Positions 48,179 through 57,823 of a stretch of 64,000 bases of DNA are shown here, one piece after another. The notes below the pieces were generated by a model. The model saw nothing but the letters and a program-made list of their open reading frames with translations, made no database searches and was not told where the DNA came from. A program made the translations under genes and the position numbers. How positions within the stretch are numbered: position 1 is the first letter of the stretch; every line of letters begins with the position of its first letter. Origin of the DNA: an uncultured Sphingomonadaceae bacterium (lineage in GTDB: Bacteria; Pseudomonadota; Alphaproteobacteria; Sphingomonadales; Sphingomonadaceae); assembly GCA_947493195.1 (NCBI GenBank), contig CANLQG010000002.1, positions 248,001-312,000 of the forward strand, read 5' to 3'.

Positions 48179-48955
48179 TCAGCTCTTGCCGTCAAGCCGC
48201 TCATCTTCGCGACCACTCCACCAGATGAGGTCGGAAAAACCGATCAGACCATCAAAAAGGGCAGCCACGATCAGGCTCTGCTTGCAATGGACGTGATAGC
48301 GCTCGCGAGCCATCTTGAGGTGCTGAATGACTGTCTCGGTTCCGATGCCCAGGATGATAGCGGTTTCGGCCGCTGTTTTCCCACGCGCCACCCACAGCAG
48401 GCATTCACGCTGCCGATCGGTCAACGCTGGTGGGACGCTGTCGTTCGGTAAGAACGCCATATCCAGAGCAGATCGCAAGGCGAGCGCTCCAATTGCTTCC
48501 GCGGTGGTAAAGAGGTTGCCGGGCAGGGGCCGATCGGGGGCCACTGCGAAGGTACAGGTGCCGCGAGCGAGACCGGGCAGATGCCGTGGAACCGTAAATC
48601 CGTCCCCGATCCCGCAGTCGCGTCCTACATGCAACATCTGCCGGTCTCCACGCGTAAGCGGTATGATGTCCTCGATGGCTTGCCAGGTGAAGCCGGTGAA
48701 GGTCTTGTCGCACGCCCTTCTGACAGGATCCTGGCCGGCCAACTCGAAACCGCAGTAGACCTTGGCCCACTCCTCAGGATAATCATGCAGCAAAAGCGCT
48801 TCGACCGATGTAAACTCGGAACGCACCTCGAGGCTCAGAGCGAAATGGTCGAACCCCAGCTTCCGCGAAAATATCGCAAGCAACTCGTCGAGTTGCGCAA
48901 TCGAAGCGACATTGTCGAGCTCTGAAGCAAATAGTTCTGCGATGTTGACATACAT
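48179..48955 (-). CDS. LuxR-family autoinducer-dependent transcriptional regulator
   Basis: 258 residues from ATG 48955 (or 262 from 48967). N-terminal autoinducer-binding domain (KLGFDHFALSLEVRS, WAKVYCGFELAGQDPVRRAC, FTWQAIEDI) and C-terminal HTH (LTDRQRECLLWVARGKTAAE, ILGIGTETVIQHLKMARERY). Its partner LuxI is encoded next on the same strand, and a DUF6499-DUF2285 activator lies upstream. It is the likely sensor controlling these genes. Confidence 0.88.
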   Translation of the reverse strand: MYVNIAELFASELDNVASIAQLDELLAIFSRKLGFDHFALSLEVRSEFTSVEALLLHDYPEEWAKVYCGFELAGQDPVRRACDKTFTGFTWQAIEDIIPLTRGDRQMLHVGRDCGIGDGFTVPRHLPGLARGTCTFAVAPDRPLPGNLFTTAEAIGALALRSALDMAFLPNDSVPPALTDRQRECLLWVARGKTAAETAIILGIGTETVIQHLKMARERYHVHCKQSLIVAALFDGLIGFSDLIWWSGREDERLDGKS

Positions 48956-49168
48956 GAACCTGACCATCCGATCGGGACGGCGCAATCCAACACGCCGCCG
49001 CCTGATCGCCTGCTGAGGACCAGTCTCGGGCGGTTTCAATCCGCCCTGCCGGAACTTGCTTTGGCGACCCCAAGGGTCCGGTTGATCGCCTGCCGTTCTC
49101 CAACGATGCCCGGGCGACAAGGGAAAAAGAATAGCGTGTTCAATGCGTTTGGAAAGTCCGGGCTTGCA

Positions 49169-49970
49169 CTAGCAGTCGCGAGCTGTCCCATGATCGCCCG
49201 CAATTGCATGCACGGCTGCGGCGATATCGTAGCGCAGGAGGTCCCGGTAGCCGCGCGCGGCGACATGGGCAGCAGTTGCCAGGAGGCGCTGAACTCTGCG
49301 TCGTTCGGAGGATGTTTTCCAGTCGATGGCCCGAAGCTTCGCAGCATCGCTGCCAAATGCCGCTGAAGCCATCTCGCGCGTGCTGGGTCCCGGCCCGGGC
49401 GATCCATCCCTCAAATCCATCAAACGCAGCATGAGGTCCAGTCGGTTACGCTGGTAGGCTGTCGGGACGGGCATACCCTTTACGGATGCGATAGGCGACG
49501 AAGTCCGAAGAGTGTGAAACATGGAAACGGCTTCGAAGCGGGTGCTCAAGCCCCGACCCGAAGGCACGAGATAGGCATTCTGGCACTGGCGAGAGGACCT
49601 GATAACAATTCTGTGCCTTTGCCCGGCCGCGTCCAGGACCATATGACGGGCCTTGGCCGCCGAGAAATCGGCGATGATTTCGGCATCCGGAACCGCGACG
49701 CTGTCGCCAACGAGGATAACAATCCCGGGGCAGCACGCATCGCGCCACAAGGCGGCTTCACGCGCAGGGGGGCATGAGGGCTCGAACGGGAAACTCAAGG
49801 CCCCAGGGCTTCGCCATCCGCCGCCAGGCGGATAGTCGGGTCCCGCTGCCCATGGACTGCAATTCGGAATACTGTCTGCGGTATTCCGGATTGCGACGCA
49901 GGAATTCCTGCGCGTAGTCGGGGAAGTCGAGCGCATATGCTCGCCTCTGCTGATCGCGGGATCGTGCCAT
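49169..49970 (-). CDS. FseA-like DUF6499-DUF2285 transfer activator in two frames joined by a candidate +1 frameshift
   Basis: Read as one protein it has 266 residues. Frame one starts at ATG 49970 after a perfect AAGGAGGT and encodes the DUF6499-like part (YALDFPDYAQEFLRRNPEYR, then WGLEFP), ending at a stop at 49758. The DUF2285-like part (FEPSCPPAREAALWRDACC, then LDLMLRLMDLRDGSPG and the helical tail) lies in the +1 frame from 49786 to 49169. A +1 slip on TTT-CCC-G joins them without loss. In ICEMlSymR7A, FseA is made from msi172 and msi171 by a programmed +1 frameshift under quorum-sensing control. An extra C caused by mutation is the alternative. Confidence 0.7.
49784..49793 (-). other. 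Candidate +1 ribosomal frameshift site
   Basis: On the minus strand the zero-frame codons TTT CCC are followed by G TTC. Slipping +1 from CCC to CCG lets the ribosome continue with TTC GAG in the DUF2285 frame. tRNA-Pro slippage on CCC is an established cause of +1 shifts. The zero frame reaches a stop 10 codons later. Confidence 0.55.
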
Positions 49971-50316
49971 GAGACACCTCCTTTCGGTGAGCTGTCGTTA
50001 CGCCCGCCCGCTAGCCAGGGGCATTCCACGCCCCGGGGACGAACATCCCCGTTTCTGGGCAGGAACTGCCTCCAAAGCGGTGGCAGTTGCGCTTGCATCA
50101 TTCGCCGCGAACGGCCACACTGTAGCCACGCGGCACGGATTGCTGGCATCGGCCGCGTGAGAATTTCTCGCCAGAGATCATGCACGCTGGTCCGCTTCAG
50201 GCCCGGCGGCCCAACCGGTCAAGGGGGCTCGCTCCCCGAACGGCGGCACAAGCCTGGAAATCCCCCTGTCCGTCGGACCACCGAACGGAACAGGCGGTCG
50301 CCACCTCGTTGCTTGC
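49971..50316. other. Intergenic region between the divergent activator and ECF sigma genes
   Basis: 346 bp. It must hold the promoters of the activator (minus strand, with its strong Shine-Dalgarno at the left edge) and the sigma gene (plus strand). A short hairpin (CGGGGA with TCCCCG, 50034-50051) is the only structure I see. No Shine-Dalgarno is obvious before the sigma ATG. Confidence 0.5.
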
Positions 50317-50898
50317 ATGACACAGCTTGCCGTAGCCCGGCGGCCCCGAAATTTCGATATCCCGGCGTGTTCCAGCCCGCCCCCCTCGCCCCGGCGCGAG
50401 CCTTGCCCGCAGCGGGCACTCGAAATCCTCTATCGCAGGGAACGCGTCCGCTTGTCCGCCTATCTGGAATACAGGGTTGGCAAGGAAGATGCGGAAGATC
50501 TTTTACACGAGGTCTTCCTGAAAGCAGCCACCAGCGGATGCCTGACCGAACTGCGTAATCCTGCTTGTTACTTGATCCGGATTGCGCACAACTTGCTGAT
50601 AGACGAAGCGCGCAAGCGTAAGCGGCGGATCAACCCCCTGCCCCTGTTCGATGATTGCGACATGGCGCGCGACGGAGGGCAGGAGGAGGAGCTCCTCGCG
50701 CGGCAAACGGCACAGCTCATCGAAGATGCATTCGCAGAATTGCCCGAGAAGACTGTCACGATCTTCACGATGAACCGCTTCCATGGAAAGTCTTATCGGT
50801 GCATCCACGACGAACTCGGCATCGCGCTGGCGACAGTCGACTATCACATGATGAAGGCGCTCAATCATCTGCGCGAACGCCTCGCGGAAGCTAGCTGA
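50317..50898 (+). CDS. ECF (FecI-type) RNA polymerase sigma factor
   Basis: 193 residues. Sigma region 2 (ALEILYRRERVRLSAYLEYR, KEDAEDLLHEVFLKAAT, ACYLIRIAHNLLIDEARKRK) and region 4 (LPEKTVTIFTMNRFHGKSYR, ELGIALATVDYHMMKALNHL) are both present. It lies 99 bp upstream of the TonB-dependent receptor. FecI-type factors usually pair with a membrane anti-sigma FecR; none is encoded here. Confidence 0.88.
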   Translation: MTQLAVARRPRNFDIPACSSPPPSPRREPCPQRALEILYRRERVRLSAYLEYRVGKEDAEDLLHEVFLKAATSGCLTELRNPACYLIRIAHNLLIDEARKRKRRINPLPLFDDCDMARDGGQEEELLARQTAQLIEDAFAELPEKTVTIFTMNRFHGKSYRCIHDELGIALATVDYHMMKALNHLRERLAEAS

Positions 50899-50997
50899 TC
50901 GCCAGTAAGAAAAATTTTCAGTTGAAACTAAGGTAACCGCGCTTTCGTGCGTCTTCACCCCTGCACCGGCACGACCGGGGCGAGCAGGGAGTAGACA

Positions 50998-53349
50998 ATG
51001 ACATCGAGTTTGCGTGTTTTTTCAGCACTTCTGGCCGGCACCTATATGGCCGCCATGCCGAGTACCGTCGCGGGTCAGGTGGCGGATCCGGCGACGACAG
51101 AACAAGATTCTGTTGCCGAACCGGACTCGTCCGATGAGAACGATGCAATCGTCGTCACCGGAACCCGGATTCGCGGGGCGGAGGTGATCAGTCAAACGGT
51201 AACGCTTGAGCGGGACACCATCATCGAGGCCGGGCAGATCGACCTTGGCGAGGCTATCCGCTCGCTCCCGCAAAATTTCGCGGGCGGGCAGAACCCGGGA
51301 GTGGGTCAAGGCGCAGGGCTGCTAAACAGCAATGTGAATTCGGCATCGAACGCAAACCTGCGAGGCCTGGGTCCGGATGCCACGCTGACACTTCTGAATG
51401 GCCAGCGTCTGCCTTACGATTCGGCGCTGGCGGGAGTGGACATTTCGGCCATACCGCTGGCTGCGGTCGAGCGCATCGAAGTTCTTCCTGACGGGGCCTC
51501 GGCGCTTTACGGCTCCGATGCTGTAGGAGGGGTCGTCAACGTCATTCTGCGTCGCGATTTCCAAGGGGTGGAGACCTCGGCACAATTGGGGGCCAGCACG
51601 AACGGAGGATATTTTCGTCAGCAGGCTGATGTTCTCGCGGGCACGGTCTGGGACCAGGGCGGCGTGTTTGTTGCTTACGACTTTCTCAACAATTCCGATA
51701 TCTTTGCCGGCCAGCGATCCTACGCCGACGCACTCGACCCTGAAGCGACGCTGCTTCCGTCACAGGAGCGCCATGCCGTGACCCTTTCGGCACGGCACCG
51801 ATTTGCTTCAGGCGTAGAAGCCAGGCTCGTTGGCCTTTATTCCAACCGCACCTCGCAAACAGTCATCGCGTCGCCGACGTTTCGATCAACAGCCATGCCG
51901 GAAGTTGAAACTTTCACGCTGGCCCCTTCTCTGGAAATCGATCTGGGGTCCGGCTGGCAAGGAACGCTGGCGGGCGTCTTCGGTCGCGACCGCACGCACA
52001 TCTACGCGGAGCTCCAGAGCGCCGGCGGCCCCCCGAGCGTAACGGAGGGATGCTTTTGCAATGAGCTGGCTTCTTTCGAAGCAGGGCTTGAAGGTCCGCT
52101 GTTCATGCTCCCGGGAGGAGAAGCGAGGCTGGCGCTCGGCGCAGGCATTCGGTCGAACACACTCGATAACACGCGGATCGAGGGGGGCACTCAGGTGATC
52201 GCGTTCGACGAGGAACAGCAGGCCACCTTCGTCTATGGCGAGATGTATCTCCCCATCGTCGCCAACAGGAACGAGGTGCCGGGGATTGCGGACCTGAGTA
52301 TATCGGTTGCGGCGAGGTATGAAGATTATCGAGACCTCGATCGGCAGACCACGCCGCGGATTGGTTTGATCTATGCTCCGGTCGAGGGAATCAGGTTCAG
52401 GGGTAGCTGGTCCCGTTCATTCAAGGCCCCGACACTTTTCCAGCGGTTCGTCCCGTACCAGACCATCCTGCTGCCTGCGTCCATCTTTGGAGCCGGAAGC
52501 GCTTCGGAAACCGTCTTTTACACCAGTGGCGGCAACCCAGACGTCACATCGGAGCGCGCGCGCAGCTGGACTGCTGGCGTCGAACTGCGACCAGATTCTG
52601 TCCCCGGACTAGTCCTCTCGGCGACCTGGTACGATATCCGCTACCGCGATCGTGTGGTCCGCCCTATTGCTGGCTCGATCGCCGCGGGCTTCCGCGATCC
52701 AGGGTTCGCCAGTCTTATCGATTTCTCTCCGGATCCCTCCTTCCTCGATGCACTGGTTGCGAACTCTCTCTTCGGCCTCGAGAACTTCTCGGGCGTCGCT
52801 TACGACCCTACGAGTGTGCTCGCTTATTTCGACAATCGAAACAGGAATGTTGCTGCCTGGGCGATTGAGGGCCTCGACGCGCGAATCGGCTGGAATCAGT
52901 CTCTTGGCGACGACCGGTCGATATCCTTCGAGCTCGCCGGCAGCTTCATCGACAGCAAGCAGCAAGTTACCAGCGATCTCGATACCGTTCAGCTTTCCGG
53001 TACCATATTCAATCCACCCCGCTACAGAGGCCGCGGAACGGTGAGCTATCAGTCGGGCAAGTTCGGCGCCAATCTCGCCGTCAATTACATCGGAGCTCTG
53101 GTTGACCGTCGTTTTGATGAACAACGTCGGCTTTCGCCAAGCGCAAACATCGACCTTGGCCTGAGTTACGCGATCATTGGCAATCGTGGTCGAGAGCCCG
53201 GGCTCGAACTGTCCCTCAACATCCAGAACCTAATCGATGACGAGCCCGAACCTCTCGATCAGATTGCTCCCACCGACACTCCCTATGAATCGACCAACTA
53301 TTCCCCGCTGGGACGGTTCATATCCATCAGCATCAGGAGGCATTGGTAA
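50998..53349 (+). CDS. TonB-dependent receptor of the lasso peptide locus
   Basis: 783 residues. Signal peptide (cleavage near STVAG), TonB-box-like DAIVVTGTRI, plug domain (SNANLRGLGPDATLTLLNGQ, RIEVLPDGASALYGSDAVGG) and a C-terminal barrel ending in an aromatic-type residue (ISIRRHW). Its stop overlaps the isopeptidase start (TAATG). By position it most likely takes up or releases the lasso peptide; a siderophore or other substrate remains possible. Confidence 0.92.
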   Translation: MTSSLRVFSALLAGTYMAAMPSTVAGQVADPATTEQDSVAEPDSSDENDAIVVTGTRIRGAEVISQTVTLERDTIIEAGQIDLGEAIRSLPQNFAGGQNPGVGQGAGLLNSNVNSASNANLRGLGPDATLTLLNGQRLPYDSALAGVDISAIPLAAVERIEVLPDGASALYGSDAVGGVVNVILRRDFQGVETSAQLGASTNGGYFRQQADVLAGTVWDQGGVFVAYDFLNNSDIFAGQRSYADALDPEATLLPSQERHAVTLSARHRFASGVEARLVGLYSNRTSQTVIASPTFRSTAMPEVETFTLAPSLEIDLGSGWQGTLAGVFGRDRTHIYAELQSAGGPPSVTEGCFCNELASFEAGLEGPLFMLPGGEARLALGAGIRSNTLDNTRIEGGTQVIAFDEEQQATFVYGEMYLPIVANRNEVPGIADLSISVAARYEDYRDLDRQTTPRIGLIYAPVEGIRFRGSWSRSFKAPTLFQRFVPYQTILLPASIFGAGSASETVFYTSGGNPDVTSERARSWTAGVELRPDSVPGLVLSATWYDIRYRDRVVRPIAGSIAAGFRDPGFASLIDFSPDPSFLDALVANSLFGLENFSGVAYDPTSVLAYFDNRNRNVAAWAIEGLDARIGWNQSLGDDRSISFELAGSFIDSKQQVTSDLDTVQLSGTIFNPPRYRGRGTVSYQSGKFGANLAVNYIGALVDRRFDEQRRLSPSANIDLGLSYAIIGNRGREPGLELSLNIQNLIDDEPEPLDQIAPTDTPYESTNYSPLGRFISISIRRHW

Positions 53350-55484
53350 TGTCGCTCCTCGCGGCCGTGCTTCTGCAGGCGATCGTCCCGATCGCGCCGA
53401 TATCTTCGGGAAATGATGATCCTTGTACGGATCTTCTGTACGATCGCTCTGCTCCAGAATCTTTCGATCTGCACGATCAGGCCACGCTTGCGGATCTCGG
53501 ATCGACAGATCTGAGCGTGGCGTCGCGAGCTTTTGGTCTGGCACCCGACAACCATCGGCTCGCGGCACTGGTGACGCGCGCCAATCCCGGCCTGAACGCC
53601 TATTGCCAACGGCTGATTATCGTTGATCTGCGCGGGCAAGACGATCCGGTGGAGATCGACCGGGGGAGCGAGTTCATCCGCGACGACTACCCGCTGCGTA
53701 ATTTCTCATCGGTCATGGCGGGCTGGGCGAGGCCGAACCCGCCCAGCTTCTCTCCGGATGGCACCGCTGTCGCCTATCTCAAGCGGATTGGAGGTTCAAC
53801 ACAGGTCTGGCTTGCATTCCCCGCAGATGACCGGCCAGCACGACGGGCGACCTGGATGCCAGACGACGTGGACAGCTTTGCGTGGAGTGCGGACGGATCA
53901 GGGCTCATTGTCCAGACCCGCCCCGGGCTCAGGATCCGGGCCGAAGCAATCGCCGACGAGGCTGCAACAGGCTTCCTTTTCGATGATCGTTTCTCACCCC
54001 AGATAGCGGACCGTCCGATCCCCGTTGGCGAGGTTGCTCCGAGCTACGCCTTTGTCGACCTCGAAAGCACAGCGGTGCGTCCGGCCACCGCCGAGGAAGC
54101 TCATAGGCTGGCCAGGCCTCGACCGGACATCCTTCCCGACCAGGCGCGGCTGTTTTCAAGCGCAGGCAATGGCGCCCTTGCATGGACCGAGCCGCAACGA
54201 AACGATCGACTGATCGGGCCCACCCGCCTCATCCTCATGCGACCGGATGGCGAACAGCGCGTTTGCGCCTCTGTGCCCCGATGCGACAGCATCCGAGGGC
54301 TGTGGTGGAGTGATGATGGGACGACCCTTGTAGCGATCCGAGAAAGCGGGTGGGCAGACAGCGGGACATCGCTTCTTCGTTGGGAGCTCGGCAAAATGCA
54401 GCCGGAGGTCGTGCTGGAAACGGAAGACGTTCTCGTGGGTTGCGCGCTTGCCGGGCGCGAACTGTTGTGCGGACGAGAAGGCTCGAGCCAGCCACGCCGA
54501 CTGGTTGCCATCGATATCGATACAATAGCAGAGCGCGTCGTTTTCGACCCCAATCCGCAGTTGCGGGATGCAAGGTTCGGGGAGGTACGCCGACTCAGGT
54601 TTCGCAACGCCTTCGGAACGGAGAGTTTTGCCGATCTTGTTCTCCCACCCGATCACCGTGAAGGACAGCGCCACCCGCTCGTAGTGGTGCAATACAACAG
54701 CGAAGGGTTCCTGCGCGGGGGAACCGGTGATGAGGTCCCAATCCATCCCTTGGCAAACCGCGGCTTCGCAGTCCTCAGCTTCGATCGCCCGTCGTTTACG
54801 CCAGCAGCGCTGGAGGCGACCAGCGCGGAGGAACTGCGGCGGGCAAACCGGACCGACTGGATGGACCGCAGAAGCGTCCATTCCTCGCTCGAAATGGCGG
54901 TCTCGCTGGCTATCGGGACGGGAACCGTAGATCCTGAACGGATGGGCATCAGTGGTTTCAGTGACGGAGGATCGACAGTCCAATGGGCGCTCATCAATTC
55001 GAACCTGTTCAAAGTGGCTTCGATGGGATCGTGCTGCGAGGATCTCTATTCATTCCCTACGGCTGCCGGCCCTGGCTTCACTCAGTTCGTGCGGGACATG
55101 GGCTACAGGTACTTCGAACCAGGGGCCGAACAGTTCTGGCAACCCATGTCGCTGATCCTGAATGTCGGCAGGGTGTCGACCCCGATCCTGATTCAAACCG
55201 CCGACAGCGAATACGAAGGAGGTCTTGATGTCATCGAGACCTTTTCGAACCGTGGACGGGCGATCGAACTATTCGTTTTCCCGGGCGAACCACACATCAA
55301 ATGGCAACCGGCGCACAGGCTGGCAATGTACGAGCGAACGATCGACTGGTTCGAATACTGGCTTCGCGGGCAAAAAGATTGCGACCCGAACAAGGCCACC
55401 CAGTATCGCCGCTGGCAAGCCCTGGCGGGTGCCCCGCAGGATCAAGACCTGACCTGCGTCAGCGCAACGCCTTCAGGACCATGA
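53349..55484 (+). CDS. Lasso peptide isopeptidase (prolyl-oligopeptidase fold, AtxE-like)
   Basis: 711 residues from ATG 53349, coupled to the receptor. Signal-like N-terminus (MSLLAAVLLQAIVPIAP). The beta-propeller half is followed by an alpha/beta hydrolase domain with nucleophile Ser538 in GISGFSDGGST, probable Asp619 (QTADSEYE) and His649 (GEPHIKW). The Ser-His spacing of 111 equals that of AtxE2 as I recall it (S527-H638). This enzyme opens the macrolactam ring of its own lasso peptide. It converges with the cyclase gene, overlapping it by 12 bp. Confidence 0.88.
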   Translation: MSLLAAVLLQAIVPIAPISSGNDDPCTDLLYDRSAPESFDLHDQATLADLGSTDLSVASRAFGLAPDNHRLAALVTRANPGLNAYCQRLIIVDLRGQDDPVEIDRGSEFIRDDYPLRNFSSVMAGWARPNPPSFSPDGTAVAYLKRIGGSTQVWLAFPADDRPARRATWMPDDVDSFAWSADGSGLIVQTRPGLRIRAEAIADEAATGFLFDDRFSPQIADRPIPVGEVAPSYAFVDLESTAVRPATAEEAHRLARPRPDILPDQARLFSSAGNGALAWTEPQRNDRLIGPTRLILMRPDGEQRVCASVPRCDSIRGLWWSDDGTTLVAIRESGWADSGTSLLRWELGKMQPEVVLETEDVLVGCALAGRELLCGREGSSQPRRLVAIDIDTIAERVVFDPNPQLRDARFGEVRRLRFRNAFGTESFADLVLPPDHREGQRHPLVVVQYNSEGFLRGGTGDEVPIHPLANRGFAVLSFDRPSFTPAALEATSAEELRRANRTDWMDRRSVHSSLEMAVSLAIGTGTVDPERMGISGFSDGGSTVQWALINSNLFKVASMGSCCEDLYSFPTAAGPGFTQFVRDMGYRYFEPGAEQFWQPMSLILNVGRVSTPILIQTADSEYEGGLDVIETFSNRGRAIELFVFPGEPHIKWQPAHRLAMYERTIDWFEYWLRGQKDCDPNKATQYRRWQALAGAPQDQDLTCVSATPSGP

Positions 55485-57197
55485 TCTTGCCCAGTTTTCC
55501 GCCTCGGCAAAGTCGAGCAGGCGGTAGACTGTCGAACCCGGGGTTGAGGTATCGAGATCGAACGCTCGCTCGACGGCTTCGCGGTCGAGTACACTTTCTG
55601 CGACGAGCTGCCCGTCCAGCAGCAGTTCGCGGAATGCAGACCGATGGTGCCGATATATGGCGCGCACGAAGCTGTCGGGTCCTGCCTTCGATGTCCGGGC
55701 GATGATGGATGAAGGAAGATCCCCGGCGAATGCCATGCGAGCGAGCGCGCGATTGCGTCCACCGTGCGGCCACAGCCACGTGGGTACACCCAGGCAAAGC
55801 TCCACCAGGGGCTGGCTCATCAATGGCGAGAAACGCGGCGGACCCGGACCGAAGCCATGGACGTGGTTCTGCGCTTGCATGATCAAGGCAAGATGGTCGC
55901 GCTTACCTTTGTGCTGGCCGCAGTCCTGCGTCAGCCAGGGCGTCAGCGGTTCGCAATATTCCAAATCAACGCCTCGATCGGACAGCAAAGAGGTATCAGG
56001 AGGCCAGCCGGCATCGGGGCGCCTAAGCAGACGGCGAAGACTCGCCCGCATCATGGTCGGAACATCACACCCTGTAACGCGGCACATGTCTGTCAACGTA
56101 CCCAGGGTTGCGCGCAATCCGGAACCCGAAAGCCATCGATCCACGACCGGTGCGGCCGAGTGGAGGTAGCAGAAAAGGTTGTCGCCGCCATTGCCGTCGA
56201 AAATTGCGCTGCCTTCAAGTGCTTCGGCACCCTCGGACAACAACGCATCGAAAGCGGTGCTGAACAGTCTGCGATGGGGGCGCGCCTGGCCCCTTGATGC
56301 CGAGCGCAATGGATCGAAAACTGAAGGATCGTAGTCGAATTCTTCGAGAGGGGCGCGCAGATGAGTAGCCAGTTGCTGCGCATAGGCACGCTCATCACCG
56401 CTCCGGTCGACAGTGGCCATGGTCACGCAGCCGAACCGACGCCCGTTCGCGGCCAGCGCCGCGCAAATGAGCGAGGAGTCGACGCCACCAGAAACGGCCA
56501 CGACGGGGTTCTTGAATATCTGTCCCCAGGCGCCGATGATCCCGATAAGACGGTGACGTAGCGCTTCGGCCGTCTCCTCGAAGGTGACTGAATGTTCGAC
56601 GGGAAGAAAGTCCGCCGGACCCCATATGGATGCCTCCTCCCATCCGCCGACTTCGCGCGTCAGCATTGTGCCGGGGGCAAGCTCCTCGATTCCCGCCAGG
56701 CAGGTGGCCCGCTGACGCAGCTCCGGGCGCGCCAGAAAGCCTGCCAGACGGGACCATTCGACCCTTGGGCCCGATGGTCCATGCAGGCCAAACAACGCAG
56801 GGTCCGAAGTGAAAAGGAAGTGGTGCTTCGTTTCTTGTCGATAGACTGGCAACAGACCCGATGGATCGACCATCACGGCCCAGCGGACGCGTGTGGTATC
56901 GTAGAGAATGGCGAAATATGCTCCCCAGAGCTGCGCGACCATGGATTGAAATGCGGCCGCGGAGCGTAGTGGCTCCTCGAGGGCAGCATCTCGAACCGGT
57001 CGATCGTCGTCCCTCGAAAAAGCATGGCCGATGACGGCCCCTTGCGGGTCCAGGGATCGCACGGGTGCATCGTCGGCGACCCAGATCCTGGGTCCTGTCG
57101 CGAGAATATCTTGCAGACCGGTCACGCGGACTAGCTTCCTAGGAGGATCCCCCTCGATCGCGCGCGGAAAAGCCAGGATGAAACGTATCTTCTTCAT
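55473..57197 (-). CDS. Lasso peptide macrolactam synthetase (C protein, asparagine synthetase-like)
   Basis: 574 residues. The ATP-binding PP-loop SGGVDSS is at 236-242 within an asparagine synthetase C-like domain, with further conserved FDGNGGDNLF. The N-terminal glutaminase-like half lacks the catalytic N-terminal Cys, as in lasso cyclases, which adenylate an Asp/Glu side chain of the core and join it to the N-terminal amine. Its ATG overlaps the stop of the B gene by 4 bp. Confidence 0.9.
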   Translation of the reverse strand: MKKIRFILAFPRAIEGDPPRKLVRVTGLQDILATGPRIWVADDAPVRSLDPQGAVIGHAFSRDDDRPVRDAALEEPLRSAAAFQSMVAQLWGAYFAILYDTTRVRWAVMVDPSGLLPVYRQETKHHFLFTSDPALFGLHGPSGPRVEWSRLAGFLARPELRQRATCLAGIEELAPGTMLTREVGGWEEASIWGPADFLPVEHSVTFEETAEALRHRLIGIIGAWGQIFKNPVVAVSGGVDSSLICAALAANGRRFGCVTMATVDRSGDERAYAQQLATHLRAPLEEFDYDPSVFDPLRSASRGQARPHRRLFSTAFDALLSEGAEALEGSAIFDGNGGDNLFCYLHSAAPVVDRWLSGSGLRATLGTLTDMCRVTGCDVPTMMRASLRRLLRRPDAGWPPDTSLLSDRGVDLEYCEPLTPWLTQDCGQHKGKRDHLALIMQAQNHVHGFGPGPPRFSPLMSQPLVELCLGVPTWLWPHGGRNRALARMAFAGDLPSSIIARTSKAGPDSFVRAIYRHHRSAFRELLLDGQLVAESVLDREAVERAFDLDTSTPGSTVYRLLDFAEAENWARSWS

Positions 57198-57808
57198 ATG
57201 ACAAGGATCGGCTCAAATCGACGTGCCTCTTCGACCGTTTCGTTGAGAGCACATGGTCCTCGCTGCGCCCAGCAATGAGCTCCGAACGGCTCACTCCGGA
57301 CCCCGATCACGAGTTCTGCGCGGATTCCAACCGCTGCGAGCCTCGCGACCAGGGCGATCGATCTCGGCAGGCATCGGTCCGCAGCGGTGCGCAACAGCTT
57401 CGCCTGCTCGAAGTCGCAACAGACCGACGCGCGTTTCTTGCTATCGGCAGTCGGCCTTCGACCTGCTTCCCTGACAGCCGCGAGTTCGAGCAGGGCTGCC
57501 CGAAATCCGCGCGCGGCGAGGCGCTTTTCCACCCGCTGCTGGATCCACATGGCTGCGGCAACACCCGACAGCGAAAAACCGGAACAAACATCGGCATCAA
57601 AGGAACTCGACACCGGTCGCCATGTCGACGGCCGAGGCAGATAGGCTGGTTGGTGGCCTATCGAGTCGCCATTTTGAAAGGCGCTGGCTTGGAATTCCCG
57701 GTCATGCTCGTGCGGAAGCCGAAAATAGCGATCATTTGCAATATCCAGGAAAATGGTAGTGCCGTTGCAGAGGCACCAAGCAAGATGCTCGCGTTCGCTG
57801 ATCGACAT
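57194..57808 (-). CDS. Lasso leader peptidase (B protein, transglutaminase-like)
   Basis: 204 residues from ATG 57808 with GGAGGT upstream. The N-terminus (REHLAWCLCNGTTIFLDIAN, RYFRLP) resembles the RRE/PqqD-like recognition part. The C-terminal half shows the family pattern RCLPRSIALVARL with Cys146, and GVRSEPFGAHCW with His178, spaced by 32 as in McjB. The usual Asp 12 residues after His is Glu190 (ALNET). It removes the leader after recognition. A stem-loop separates it from the precursor gene. Confidence 0.9.
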   Translation of the reverse strand: MSISEREHLAWCLCNGTTIFLDIANDRYFRLPHEHDREFQASAFQNGDSIGHQPAYLPRPSTWRPVSSSFDADVCSGFSLSGVAAAMWIQQRVEKRLAARGFRAALLELAAVREAGRRPTADSKKRASVCCDFEQAKLLRTAADRCLPRSIALVARLAAVGIRAELVIGVRSEPFGAHCWAQRGPCALNETVEEARRFEPILVI

Positions 57809-57823
57809 GGGCACCTCCCGGTA

